From contig NZ_CP130821.1 of assembly GCF_004151275.2 (NCBI RefSeq), positions 1,426,001-1,490,000 of the forward strand: a stretch of 64,000 nt of DNA, given 5' to 3'. The position numbers and the translations under genes are program-made. This DNA comes from Flavobacterium dauae. Its GTDB lineage: Bacteria; Bacteroidota; Bacteroidia; Flavobacteriales; Flavobacteriaceae. Below the pieces are notes generated by a model. It worked only from the letters and a program-made list of their open reading frames with translations. It ran no database searches and was not told where the DNA came from. Of the stretch, positions 16,593-24,957 are shown in pieces (the first letter of the stretch is position 1; every line of letters starts with the position of its first letter).

Positions 16593-17129
16593 TTATTCAG
16601 GTTTAATATCATTTAGAGTTACTTTACAAATCAGGGGAACGTTTGTTCCAATTTTTTGCTTATCACCCAAATAGCCATATGCCATGTGCGAAGGAAAAAT
16701 AAACGATATGGTTTCGCCTTTGTGCATTAGTTTAACGGCGTGGCGTAAACCTATCATAATTTCTTGTTTATCAACAGCGTAAACTTTTGGTGCGGTTTCG
16801 GCTTTGCTATAAATTAAATTATTTTCTATATCGTAAATTTCAAAATCAAGTTTAACGATATCGCCTTTTTTAGGCAAAATACTGTCGGTGGTTACAGCTA
16901 CGTCATATTTGTACCAAAACCCTAGATTTGATTGATAATAATGATGTGCCGTATCTTTTTTTATCACACTCTGAATAATTTTTTCTTCGTTTTGTACGAT
17001 ATTTTTATTGCGCTGAACCGATTCTTTAATAAATGCTCCGGAGCGATAGGTAATTGGTTTACGTGCTTCGGGTTGTTTACAGGCAAACAATAAACCGGTG
17101 AATGCCAAACACATTATTAATTTTTTCAT
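16593..17129 (-). CDS. gldI: Gliding motility-associated FKBP-type isomerase GldI
   Basis: A 178-residue lipoprotein (MKKLIMCLAFTGLLFAC, lipobox LFAC) with a C-terminal FKBP domain: KKGDIVKLDFEIYDIENNLIY, GLRHAVKLMHKGETISFIFPSHMAYGY and GTNVPLICKVTL. The long N-terminal region with YYQSNLGFWYKYD is characteristic of GldI, which in Flavobacterium is required for gliding and for the type IX secretion apparatus, probably by folding its parts. It is embedded between a DHH phosphoesterase (4 bases upstream) and two larger isomerases (3 bases downstream). This gene fits with the T9SS-sorted proteins encoded on both sides. Confidence 0.92.
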   Translation of the reverse strand: MKKLIMCLAFTGLLFACKQPEARKPITYRSGAFIKESVQRNKNIVQNEEKIIQSVIKKDTAHHYYQSNLGFWYKYDVAVTTDSILPKKGDIVKLDFEIYDIENNLIYSKAETAPKVYAVDKQEIMIGLRHAVKLMHKGETISFIFPSHMAYGYLGDKQKIGTNVPLICKVTLNDIKPE

Positions 17130-17133
17130 ATTG

Positions 17134-18147
17134 TTATTGTTTGTTGGTTTCTTTTAAAACGGTTTCAAACTTTAAAACAGTTTCATTTAAGCTGTCAAAA
17201 GATTTTCCGCCGGCAGCGTTAATGTGTCCGCCACCGTTAAAATAAGATCGGGCAAATTCATTCACATCAAAATCACCTTCTGACCTAAAAGAGATTTTAA
17301 CCATTCCTTCTTCTTTATTCTCGATGAAAATAGCCGCAAGATTGATACCTTTGATCGATAAACCGTAATTTACAATGCCTTCGGTATCTCCTTTTTGATA
17401 CTGAAATTCGTCTAAATCCTGCTGTGTTAAAAAAGTATAAGCCGTACTGTGATTGGGCATTACTTTTAACTGTTGCAAGGCTCTGCCTAACAATTGCAAC
17501 TGATTGTATGACGATGTATTGAATAATGAGAAATGCACTTTGGGATTGTCAACACCTAAATCAATTAATCGGGCAACAATACGGTGGGTATCGCCGGTGG
17601 TTTTAGTAAATTTAAACGAACCGGAATCGGTAACAATACCTGTATAAATGCACGTTGCTGCATTGGTGTTGATGTATTGCTGTAAATTTAATTGTTCTAA
17701 AAAACGATACAGAAGTTCGCAGGTAGAACCAAACGATGTATCCGAAACGGTAATTTTTGCGTAATCATCAGGCATTTGATGATGGTCAATCATCACAAAA
17801 GGTTTGCGTAGTTTTTCTAAATAAGAACCCATTTGATCACCTGCACGATGTAATGCATTAAAATCTAAGGTAAAAACCAAATCGCTTCCTTGTAAAAAAG
17901 TCTTGCAGTCGTCAAAGTTTTTTTCAAAAACCAACACCTTATCTGCTTCGGGTAGCCACGAAATAAACTCGGGAAATTCGTTTGGCGAAACAACTTTTAC
18001 CGTATGATTTAATTGCTTTAAAACGTGATAAAGTCCCAAACACGACCCTAAAGCGTCACCATCGGGGTTGCGGTGCGGTATTATTGCTATTTGTTTAGGT
18101 GTTTTTAAAAAATCGGTTAAAAACGCCACATCATTTGTATTCATCAT
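17134..18147 (-). CDS. DHH/DHHA1 phosphoesterase (NrnA-like oligoribonuclease / pAp phosphatase)
   Basis: A 337-residue cytosolic enzyme. The DHH core begins with IIPHRNPDGDALGSCLGL, then FTLDFNALHRAGD and MIDHHQMPDD, which supply Asp and His ligands for two manganese ions. The DHHA1 end carries the GGGHINAAGG substrate loop (about 309-318). NrnA-type enzymes degrade nano-RNAs and dephosphorylate 3'-phosphoadenosine 5'-phosphate. It heads the operon with gldI, a gene order known from flavobacteria, although there is no obvious functional tie to gliding. Start chosen at the first ATG; the second Met two codons later (MMNTN) is equally possible. Confidence 0.88.
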   Translation of the reverse strand: MMNTNDVAFLTDFLKTPKQIAIIPHRNPDGDALGSCLGLYHVLKQLNHTVKVVSPNEFPEFISWLPEADKVLVFEKNFDDCKTFLQGSDLVFTLDFNALHRAGDQMGSYLEKLRKPFVMIDHHQMPDDYAKITVSDTSFGSTCELLYRFLEQLNLQQYINTNAATCIYTGIVTDSGSFKFTKTTGDTHRIVARLIDLGVDNPKVHFSLFNTSSYNQLQLLGRALQQLKVMPNHSTAYTFLTQQDLDEFQYQKGDTEGIVNYGLSIKGINLAAIFIENKEEGMVKISFRSEGDFDVNEFARSYFNGGGHINAAGGKSFDSLNETVLKFETVLKETNKQ

Positions 18148-18540
18148 ACTGCGAAAATAAACAAATTAGCAGTTACTTTAAAAAAGCTTGCTGAAATTTA
18201 TTTTAGGTTACCCGTAGCACATTATCTATATTATATGTAATCAATTACAAATTAAATAGCTTTTTTTACTACATAGGTTGTATTTACTGTTGAACAAATC
18301 TTAGGTGGCATAGTTTTTATATCTTACAAAATCGACATAATTTGTGTTTTAAAAAACAGATAAATCTGTGCATTTTTTAAGTACAAATTAAGAACTATTA
18401 GTTCAAAATATTAAGAATAAAAAGTACTTAAATTTTGTTAAGTAAATTATAATTTTTATATTTAACTCACTATTAACCAGAATGTCCGTTTTTATTCTTT
18501 CGATGCTATCAGGTTTTGGACATTCACAATATCTTATAAT
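18148..18540. other. AT-rich intergenic region, promoter area of the gldI operon
   Basis: About 390 bases with no open frame of note. It should hold the minus-strand promoter for the DHH-gldI operon. A short hairpin (ACAGATAAATCTGT near 18356) resembles the core of the leader repeats at 18656, 19785 and 20884. TGTCC...GGACA (about 18482-18521) may be another weak hairpin. Confidence 0.4.
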
Positions 18541-18654
18541 ATGAAAAAAAATTTTCTTTTATTAGTAAGTATCTTCGCTCTTACAGCGTGCAGCAGAGAC
18601 GTTTATGATGAAATTGATCAATAAATTGAAGATGGTGAGTTACCTATGACCACC
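18541..18654 (+). pseudogene. Remnant of a lipoprotein gene (premature stop, truncated)
   Basis: ATG at 18541 opens a perfect lipoprotein signal (MKKNFLLLVSIFALTAC, lipobox LTAC) followed by SRDVYDEIDQ and a TAA at 18622. The same frame continues sensibly after the stop (IEDGELPMTT) until it meets the leader repeat of the tandem T9SS genes at about 18655, where the similarity to a protein ends. This reads as the 5' end of a larger surface lipoprotein that acquired a nonsense codon and lost its rest when the T9SS repeat array arrived or expanded. Alternatively the 27-residue peptide is a genuine tiny lipoprotein. Confidence 0.55.
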
Positions 18655-18655
18655 A

Positions 18656-18733
18656 ACAGATACACAGATAAGTAAACAAGAAAAATCTGTGCATTTGTGG
18701 CTTTTTATAGCATTCTAATTAAAAAACAATACC
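18656..18733 (+). repeat. Leader repeat copy 1 of the tandem T9SS array
   Basis: This 78-base stretch up to the ATG is essentially identical to those before the next two genes. It contains the right arm of an imperfect inverted repeat (GCCACAGATACACAGAT ... ATCTGTGCATTTGTGGC). In this copy the outermost GCC of the left arm is missing, marking the edge of the duplicated unit. Confidence 0.85.
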
Positions 18734-19774
18734 ATGAAAACAAATATATTTTTTATTTTAACGGTTTTATTTACCGTACAGCTAACTTCTGCACAGGTAT
18801 TATTAGATGATAATTTTGATAATTACACATTAGGAAATTTAGGCACAGACCCTACGGGTGTAATTCCCGGACAAGGTAATTGGTTAACAGATTTTCCTAG
18901 TAGTATCACATTTCAAAACAGTGCCTTTACTATTACAAATGAAACTTCTAAAGGCAAGGTACTTACATTTACTGCTCAACAATATGATGCTATAAGAGCA
19001 ACAAAAGATTTAAGTACATTTATGAGTCAACGAACAACAGGAAACAATGTAATTAAGTTTGAAATTGATTATTACACAGGAACACAATACAATATACCTG
19101 ACAGGGGTGTCCCTAGCATAGGAATAAGCTTACTCGGTAATAATAACGGTGTTTCTTTAGTTCAGTTTTATAATCACCTTGCTCAATATAATTATATTCA
19201 AGGATATGTACCTACTGGTTCAGGTGGAACTAATCCACTTATAAAAATCAATAACACTTTACCTAATGATACTTGGGGTTCTTTTATAATTTATTTAGAC
19301 TACAATAATAAAAAAGCGTATTTAGAAACGTCATTTCTTAACAAAGTTATGGTAGCCGACTTTTTAAACCAAAGCACATCGAATAATTTAATAGAAGATT
19401 TTAAACCTTCTTCAATAGTATTATATTCAAATGCGACTCTTTACGCTCCCCAAATGGTTCATAAATTTGATAATATTAAAGTAACAGCTTTAAAAGATGT
19501 TCCACCAAATATTTTAAGTATCAACGAACAATTGGCTACAAAATTCAATGTGTTTCCAAATCCTGCCAATGATTTGGTTACAATAACCAACAACGAAAAT
19601 GTTAGAATAGAGCAGATACAGGTTTTTGATATAAGTGGTAAAGCTGTGCAATCGCATATTTTTAATAATGAAAACCAAGTGCAGTTAAATGTAGTAAATC
19701 TGGCAAGCGGTTCGTATCTGTTGCATATAAAAACCAACGCAGGTACAGCGATGAAAAAGTTGGTTAAAAAGTAA
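18734..19774 (+). CDS. T9SS-sorted secreted protein, tandem paralogue 1
   Basis: A 346-residue exported protein with signal peptide MKTNIFFILTVLFTVQLTSAQ. The body (about 22-250) starts with a DDNFDNYTLGNLGTDPTG motif and is beta-rich, consistent with a concanavalin/laminin-G-like jelly roll. That fold is inferred from composition and from the FDNIKVTA strand at the end, which is common in such domains. The last 80 residues (FNVFPNPANDLVTITNNENV ... ASGSYLLHIKTNAGTAMKKLVKK) are a type A T9SS sorting domain. It is nearly identical to paralogue 3 along its whole length. Surface binding of a polysaccharide is a guess. Confidence 0.85.
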   Translation: MKTNIFFILTVLFTVQLTSAQVLLDDNFDNYTLGNLGTDPTGVIPGQGNWLTDFPSSITFQNSAFTITNETSKGKVLTFTAQQYDAIRATKDLSTFMSQRTTGNNVIKFEIDYYTGTQYNIPDRGVPSIGISLLGNNNGVSLVQFYNHLAQYNYIQGYVPTGSGGTNPLIKINNTLPNDTWGSFIIYLDYNNKKAYLETSFLNKVMVADFLNQSTSNNLIEDFKPSSIVLYSNATLYAPQMVHKFDNIKVTALKDVPPNILSINEQLATKFNVFPNPANDLVTITNNENVRIEQIQVFDISGKAVQSHIFNNENQVQLNVVNLASGSYLLHIKTNAGTAMKKLVKK

Positions 19775-19784
19775 TTTATTTTAT

Positions 19785-19865
19785 GCCACAGATACACAGA
19801 TAAGTAAACAAGAAAAATCTGTGCATTTGTGGCTTTTTATAGCATTCTAATTAAAAAACAATACC
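19785..19865 (+). repeat. Leader repeat copy 2 with hairpin
   Basis: GCCACAGATACACAGAT (19785-19801) and ATCTGTGCATTTGTGGC (19817-19833) pair over 17 bp with two mismatches and are followed by CTTTTTA. The hairpin can terminate transcription from the gene before it. The rest matches copies 1 and 3 base for base up to the ATG. Confidence 0.85.
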
Positions 19866-20873
19866 ATGAAAACAAATATATTTTTTATCTTAACGGTTTT
19901 ATTTGCAACACAGCTAACATCTGCACAGGTATTGTACAGCGAAAATTTTAACAACCTCACTCTTGGAAATGTTGGTACTGACGATACAGGGACTGTAGCT
20001 GGACAGGGCGGATGGTACACAAAATCGAATACTAACTCTGCTCCATATGTTGGGAATAACGATTTCAAAATAATAGCAGAACCCGGCAGAGGAAATATAC
20101 TGGAAGTAATAGGACCTGCTGTTCAGTCAGGACGGAATTTAATAGAACAAAAAGGCTTAGAGCTATTGTGGGATAATAGAACTGCAGGAAACGATGTTTT
20201 AAAAATAGAATATGATTTTTTTACAGGAAATGTTGTGTTTCCTTCTACTGCCTCATTAACCTTTTGGAACCAATTGAATTTTAATGATAGTAAATTAATG
20301 CGAATAAATTATAAAGGTTCTTCAAATTTGTTTTTCGTTAGTTGTGGTGTCTGCACCCAGCCATATTCGTGGGTAGATGTATTGACACCTGGTACTGTTC
20401 CGACAAATACCTGGCTTAAATTGGAATTATATTTAGATTATGTTAATGGAATATCATATTTCACTATTCCATCTTTGGGAATAAGTGGTGTTTCGGGGTG
20501 GTTTTCTTCACTTAATTTTTCAGGAATGGATTTAATAGTAGAAACGAGTGGGTCAATACAAGCAATTTACAAATTTGATAATATTGTAGTTTCTGCGGTA
20601 AACAACGTTCCTTTAAGTGTTCAAGATTTTATTTCTAATAAATTCAATGTGTTTCCAAATCCTGCCAGTAATGTAGTTACGATAACTAATAACGAAAACA
20701 TAGGCGTAGAACAAATACAGGTTTTTGATATAAGCGGTAAAACTGTGCAATCGCATATTTTTAATAATGAAAACCAAGTGCAGTTAAATGTAGCAAATCT
20801 GGCAAGCGGTTCATATCTGTTGCATATAAAAACCAATGCAGGTACAGCCGTAAAAAAGTTGGTTAAAAAGTAA
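19866..20873 (+). CDS. T9SS-sorted secreted protein, tandem paralogue 2 (divergent centre)
   Basis: A 335-residue protein. Its signal peptide (MKTNIFFILTVLFATQLTSAQ) and C-terminal T9SS domain (from KFNVFPNPASNVVTITNNEN to the end) almost match paralogues 1 and 3, while the central 230 residues are clearly different in sequence. The overall plan is kept: an N-terminal ENFNNLTLGNVGTDDTGT motif, then a beta-rich body ending in YKFDNIVVSA. Unlike its neighbours it has a CGVCTQ motif. This mosaic pattern points to recombination that shares the ends while the binding part diversifies. Confidence 0.85.
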   Translation: MKTNIFFILTVLFATQLTSAQVLYSENFNNLTLGNVGTDDTGTVAGQGGWYTKSNTNSAPYVGNNDFKIIAEPGRGNILEVIGPAVQSGRNLIEQKGLELLWDNRTAGNDVLKIEYDFFTGNVVFPSTASLTFWNQLNFNDSKLMRINYKGSSNLFFVSCGVCTQPYSWVDVLTPGTVPTNTWLKLELYLDYVNGISYFTIPSLGISGVSGWFSSLNFSGMDLIVETSGSIQAIYKFDNIVVSAVNNVPLSVQDFISNKFNVFPNPASNVVTITNNENIGVEQIQVFDISGKTVQSHIFNNENQVQLNVANLASGSYLLHIKTNAGTAVKKLVKK

Positions 20874-20883
20874 TTTATTTTAT

Positions 20884-20964
20884 GCCACAGATACACAGAT
20901 AAGTAAACAAGAAAAATCTGTGCATTTGTGGCTTTTTATAGCATTCTAATTAAAATACAATACC
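20884..20964 (+). repeat. Leader repeat copy 3 with hairpin
   Basis: Same imperfect 17-bp inverted repeat (20884-20900 with 20916-20932) and T-run as copy 2; 78 bases from ACAGATACAC to the ATG, the same distance as in the other two copies. One A-to-T change occurs near the ATG. Confidence 0.85.
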
Positions 20965-22008
20965 ATGAAAACAAATATATTTTTTATTTTAACGGTTTTA
21001 TTTACCGTACAACTAACATCTGCACAGGTATTATTAGATGATAATTTTGATAATTACACATTAGGAAATTTAGGCACAGATCCCACCGGGGTAGTTCCAG
21101 GGCAAGGTAATTGGTTAACAGATTTTCCTAGTAGTATCACATTTCAAAACAGTGCCTTTACTATTACAAATGAAACTTCTAAAGGCAAGGTACTTACATT
21201 TACTGCTCAACAATATGATGCTATAAGAGCAACAAAAGATTTAAGTACATTTATGAGTCAACGCACCACAGGAAACAATGTAATTAAGTTTGAAATTGAT
21301 TATTACACCGGAACACAATACAATATACCTGACAGGGGTGTCCCTAGCATAGGAATAATCTTACTCGGTAATAATAACGGTGTTTCTTTAGTTCAGTTTT
21401 ATAATCGCCTTGCTCAATATAATTATATTCAAGGATATGTACCTACTGGTTCAGGCGGAACTAATCCACTTATAAAAATCAATAACACTTTACCTAATGA
21501 TACTTGGATTTCTTTTATAATTTATTTAGACTATAATAATAAAAAAGCGTATTTAGAAACGTCATTTCTTAATAAAGTTATGGTAGCCGACTTTTTAGAC
21601 CTAAGCACATCGAATAATTTAATAGAAGATTTTAAACCTTCTTCAATAAATTTATATGCAGATGCGGATATTTTCAACTCTCCTCAAATGGTTCATAAAT
21701 TTGATAATATTAAAGTAACTGCTTTAAAAGATGTTCCACCAAATATTTTAAGTATCAACGAACAATTGGCTACAAAATTCAATGTGTTTCCAAATCCTGC
21801 CAATGATGTGGTTACAATAACCAACAACGAAAATGTTAGAATAGAGCAGATACAGGTTTTTGATATAAGTGGTAAAGCTGTACAATCGCATATTTTTAAT
21901 AATGAAAACCAAGTACAGTTAAATGTAGCAAATCTGGCAAGCGGTTCGTATCTGTTGCATATAAAAACCAACGCAGGTACAGCGATGAAAAAGTTGGTTA
22001 AAAAGTAA
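20965..22008 (+). CDS. T9SS-sorted secreted protein, tandem paralogue 3
   Basis: A 347-residue near-copy of paralogue 1 with only scattered substitutions (for example GIILL for GISLL) and a short variable patch near residue 225-235, where LYADADIFNSPQM replaces LYSNATLYAPQM. Signal peptide, DDNFDNYTLG start, beta-rich body and T9SS sorting domain are all intact. Such high identity indicates recent duplication or gene conversion across the intervening paralogue 2. No hairpin follows this last gene; rlmD begins 89 bases later. Confidence 0.85.
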   Translation: MKTNIFFILTVLFTVQLTSAQVLLDDNFDNYTLGNLGTDPTGVVPGQGNWLTDFPSSITFQNSAFTITNETSKGKVLTFTAQQYDAIRATKDLSTFMSQRTTGNNVIKFEIDYYTGTQYNIPDRGVPSIGIILLGNNNGVSLVQFYNRLAQYNYIQGYVPTGSGGTNPLIKINNTLPNDTWISFIIYLDYNNKKAYLETSFLNKVMVADFLDLSTSNNLIEDFKPSSINLYADADIFNSPQMVHKFDNIKVTALKDVPPNILSINEQLATKFNVFPNPANDVVTITNNENVRIEQIQVFDISGKAVQSHIFNNENQVQLNVANLASGSYLLHIKTNAGTAMKKLVKK

Positions 22009-22097
22009 TTGGCTTAAAAACTGTTTATTAATAACTAAAATTAATCTAAATAACGCTTGCCATAGCATTTAATTAAACAATGTAGTAATTTTGCAAA

Positions 22098-23510
22098 ATG
22101 GCACGAAAAAAAACAGATAAAATCGTATTCGAAAATGTAGAAGTCCTTGATGCGGGTGCAAAAGGCGTATCGGTAGCAAAAGCTGAAGATGGTAAAGTAA
22201 TTTTTATTCCCAATGTGGTTCCGGGCGATGTGGTAGATGTTCAGACCTTTAAGAAGCGTAAGTCCTATTACGAAGGCAAAGCGGTAACTTTTCACAAGTT
22301 ATCAGATAAGCGCGTAGAGCCGGTTTGTGAGCATTTTGGAGCTTGTGGCGGTTGTAAATGGCAAAATATGGGTTACGAATTTCAGTTGGGATACAAACAT
22401 CAGGAAGTTGAAAACAATTTAAAAAGAATTGGAAAAATACAACTACCCGATTTTGAGCCTATTTTGGGTTCTGAAAAACAGTTTTTTTACCGTAACAAGA
22501 TGGAATTTTCTTTCTCTAATGCCCGTTGGTTAACCGATGCTGAAATTCAGTCGGGAGAAGAATTAGGAAGAGAAAATGCTTTGGGATTTCATATTCCTAA
22601 AATGTGGGATAAAATTTTGGACATCAAAAAATGTTATCTGCAACAAGATCCGTCAAATGCTATCCGCAATGAAATTCGTGATTTTGCAAATGAAAACGGA
22701 TTGGAATTTTATAATCCACGTGAAAATACCGGTTTATTGAGAACATTGATGATCAGAACGGCATCGACAGGAGAAATTATGGTATTGATTCAGTTTTTTA
22801 AAGAAAATAAAAAACAACGTGAAATGTTGTTAGATTTCCTTAAAAATCGTTTTCCTGAAATTACTTCACTTCAATATGTTATCAACAGTAAATTAAACGA
22901 TACTATTTACGATCAAAAGGTAATTTGCTATAACGGCCGCGATTATATTTTAGAAGAAATGGAAGGATTACAGTTTAGCATTAACGCCAAATCGTTTTAT
23001 CAGACCAATTCAGAGCAGGCTTATGAATTATATTCCATTACCAGAGATTTTGCCGGATTAACGGGCGAAGAACTGGTTTACGATTTATACACCGGTACGG
23101 GAACCATTGCCCAGTTTGTTTCTAAAAAAGCTAAAAAAGTAATTGGTGTTGAAGCGGTACCCGAAGCCATTGCCGATGCAAAAGTAAATGCAGAACGCAA
23201 TAACATTACCAACTGCGAATTTTTTGTGGGCGATATGAAAAACGTGTTTAACGATGATTTTATTGCACAACACGGTCAGCCCGATGTGATTATTACCGAT
23301 CCACCGCGCGATGGTATGCACAAAGATGTAGTTGCACAAATTTTAAAAATTGCACCGGAAAAAGTAGTTTATGTAAGTTGTAATTCGGCAACACAAGCAC
23401 GTGATCTGGCATTAATGGACGAAATGTATAAAGTAACCCGGGTGCGTCCGGTTGATATGTTTCCGCAAACGCATCACGTAGAAAATGTGGTATTGTTAGA
23501 AAAGCGATAA
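22098..23510 (+). CDS. rlmD: 23S rRNA (uracil-C5)-methyltransferase RlmD
   Basis: A 470-residue RNA methyltransferase of the TrmA/RumA family that methylates a uracil in 23S rRNA (U1939 in E. coli numbering). An N-terminal TRAM domain (about 8-65) is followed by Fe-S cysteines in CEHFGACGGCKWQN (about 76-89). The SAM-binding YDLYTGTGTIAQF motif and the catalytic segments TDPPRDGMH and VYVSCNSATQARDL carry the nucleophilic Cys. Complete and of usual length. It is followed by a strong terminator and then by DUF6452 and DUF6048 genes, the order usual in flavobacteria. Confidence 0.93.
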   Translation: MARKKTDKIVFENVEVLDAGAKGVSVAKAEDGKVIFIPNVVPGDVVDVQTFKKRKSYYEGKAVTFHKLSDKRVEPVCEHFGACGGCKWQNMGYEFQLGYKHQEVENNLKRIGKIQLPDFEPILGSEKQFFYRNKMEFSFSNARWLTDAEIQSGEELGRENALGFHIPKMWDKILDIKKCYLQQDPSNAIRNEIRDFANENGLEFYNPRENTGLLRTLMIRTASTGEIMVLIQFFKENKKQREMLLDFLKNRFPEITSLQYVINSKLNDTIYDQKVICYNGRDYILEEMEGLQFSINAKSFYQTNSEQAYELYSITRDFAGLTGEELVYDLYTGTGTIAQFVSKKAKKVIGVEAVPEAIADAKVNAERNNITNCEFFVGDMKNVFNDDFIAQHGQPDVIITDPPRDGMHKDVVAQILKIAPEKVVYVSCNSATQARDLALMDEMYKVTRVRPVDMFPQTHHVENVVLLEKR

Positions 23511-23517
23511 AATATAG

Positions 23518-23540
23518 AAGAGCAGTGTAAAGCTGCTCTT
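23518..23540 (+). terminator. Rho-independent terminator after rlmD
   Basis: AAGAGCAG / CTGCTCTT stem with a 7-base loop and a T-run, 7 bases past the stop codon. Confidence 0.85.
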
Positions 23541-23584
23541 TTTTTAAAAATGATTTTGTACTTTTACCGCATATTATCCGCCTT

Positions 23585-24079
23585 ATGAAAAAAATCTGGT
23601 TTGTTTCTTTATGTATTTTTGGTTTTTTAGCCTGCGAAAAAGATGATATTTGTGTCGGTGGCGAATCGGTAACACCTAATATTGTTATTGATTTATACGA
23701 CCAAATTGAACCTGAAAATTTAAAACAAGCAGTAAAAATTGCAGCCGTTGCAAATGGTTTTACAGACACTCTTTTTTTTGAAAAAACCTCTAAAATTGAA
23801 CTCCCTTTGCAAATAAACACCAATGCAACTGATTGGAAATTAACCCTGTACGAGCTTAGTCCAACAAACGATACCATCTTTAAAAACGACGAATTACAGT
23901 TTACCTATACTACCGAGGCGTTATATGTTTCAAAGGCGTGCGGTTATAAAACCATTTTTCACGAATTTAACGCTCTAAAAAGTCCAAATACAACAAATGA
24001 TTCTTGGATAAAAAGTATGTCTAAGGTAACAAATGAAATTACAACAAACAACAATGCGCACATTCAGCTTTATTATTAG
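23585..24079 (+). CDS. DUF6452 family lipoprotein
   Basis: A 164-residue lipoprotein (MKKIWFVSLCIFGFLAC, lipobox FLAC) with an EKDDIC start of the mature chain, a predicted beta-sandwich body and a conserved C-terminal SKACGYKTIFHEFNAL region with a second Cys. This corresponds to the DUF6452 family, found behind rlmD in many flavobacteria; the function is unknown. The frame overlaps the following DUF6048 gene by 26 bases, implying translational coupling and joint function, presumably in the cell envelope. Confidence 0.85.
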   Translation: MKKIWFVSLCIFGFLACEKDDICVGGESVTPNIVIDLYDQIEPENLKQAVKIAAVANGFTDTLFFEKTSKIELPLQINTNATDWKLTLYELSPTNDTIFKNDELQFTYTTEALYVSKACGYKTIFHEFNALKSPNTTNDSWIKSMSKVTNEITTNNNAHIQLYY

Positions 24080-24767
24080 TCTTTTTTGTATGTGCTCTTT
24101 GCAGGCACAAAAACAAACTACACAAGTATATCCTGAAATATACGGATTGCGTATTGGTACCGATTTAATAAAAGCATCGCGCAATTTTTGGGATAAAGAT
24201 TATAAAGGTTTTGAAATCTCTGCCGATTATCGATACAATAAACGTTGGTATCTGGCTGCCGAAGCCGGTTATGAAAATCGTTTAAAAACCGACGATCAGC
24301 TTTCTTATACTACCGATGGGATGTTTTTAAAAGTTGGAGCCGAAAAAAACTTTCACCAAAACTGGCTGGATATGAATAATTTAATTTACGTTGGTGGTCG
24401 GTATGGTTTTAGTTTGCACAGCCAAACGTTGCATAGTTACCGCATAAACACGGGTAATGCCTATTTTGATGAAGAAATGCAGTATCCCGAATTAAAATCA
24501 AACGCATTAATGGCTCATTGGTTAGAATTGGTTGTTGGTATAAAAGCAGAAGTGGTCAATAATTTATATATTGGGATGAATGTTCAGCTAAAAGGATTGT
24601 TCTATCAAAAACAACCCGAGGGGTTTGAAAATCTTTATTATCCGGGATTCGGACAAAAATATAGCGGAAATATTGGTGTTGGTTTTGGTTATGGCATTAG
24701 CTATCTGATTCCTTTTAAAAAGAAAATGATTCAACCTGTTAAGCAAGAACAGAATAAAACCCCGTAA
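24054..24767 (+). CDS. DUF6048 family outer-membrane beta-barrel-like protein
   Basis: A protein of about 237 residues with signal peptide MRTFSFIISLFCMCSLQAQ; an ATG seven codons upstream (24033) is the alternative start. The body has alternating amphipathic strands rich in Tyr, Trp and Gly (RWYLAAEAGYENRL, FLKVGAEKNF, IYVGGRYGFSL) and ends in a Gly/Tyr-rich strand, the picture of an outer-membrane barrel. DUF6048 proteins follow DUF6452 lipoproteins in this family of bacteria, so the two may form a lipoprotein-barrel pair. No terminator was seen; 190 bases without a gene follow. Confidence 0.82.
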   Translation: MRTFSFIISLFCMCSLQAQKQTTQVYPEIYGLRIGTDLIKASRNFWDKDYKGFEISADYRYNKRWYLAAEAGYENRLKTDDQLSYTTDGMFLKVGAEKNFHQNWLDMNNLIYVGGRYGFSLHSQTLHSYRINTGNAYFDEEMQYPELKSNALMAHWLELVVGIKAEVVNNLYIGMNVQLKGLFYQKQPEGFENLYYPGFGQKYSGNIGVGFGYGISYLIPFKKKMIQPVKQEQNKTP

Positions 24768-24957
24768 TTTAATTTGATTAATCAAGATTTGTAATCTAAA
24801 AACGTTTTGTTTAATAAAAAAACTTACTGGCTTTAAGAAGAAAACTTATCACAAAAACTTAAAATATCAAATGTCTTTAAATTCAATTAAAGTTATTATC
24901 TTGTATAATCCTTAATGAATCATAATTTTTTAGTTGATCATTAAAAAAAATTGAGCT

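Noticed and set aside
19459..21971. Minus-strand Cys-rich frames within the three T9SS genes
   Set aside because: They repeat because the sense genes are paralogous; all lie opposite the conserved T9SS sorting domain and have no signals of their own.
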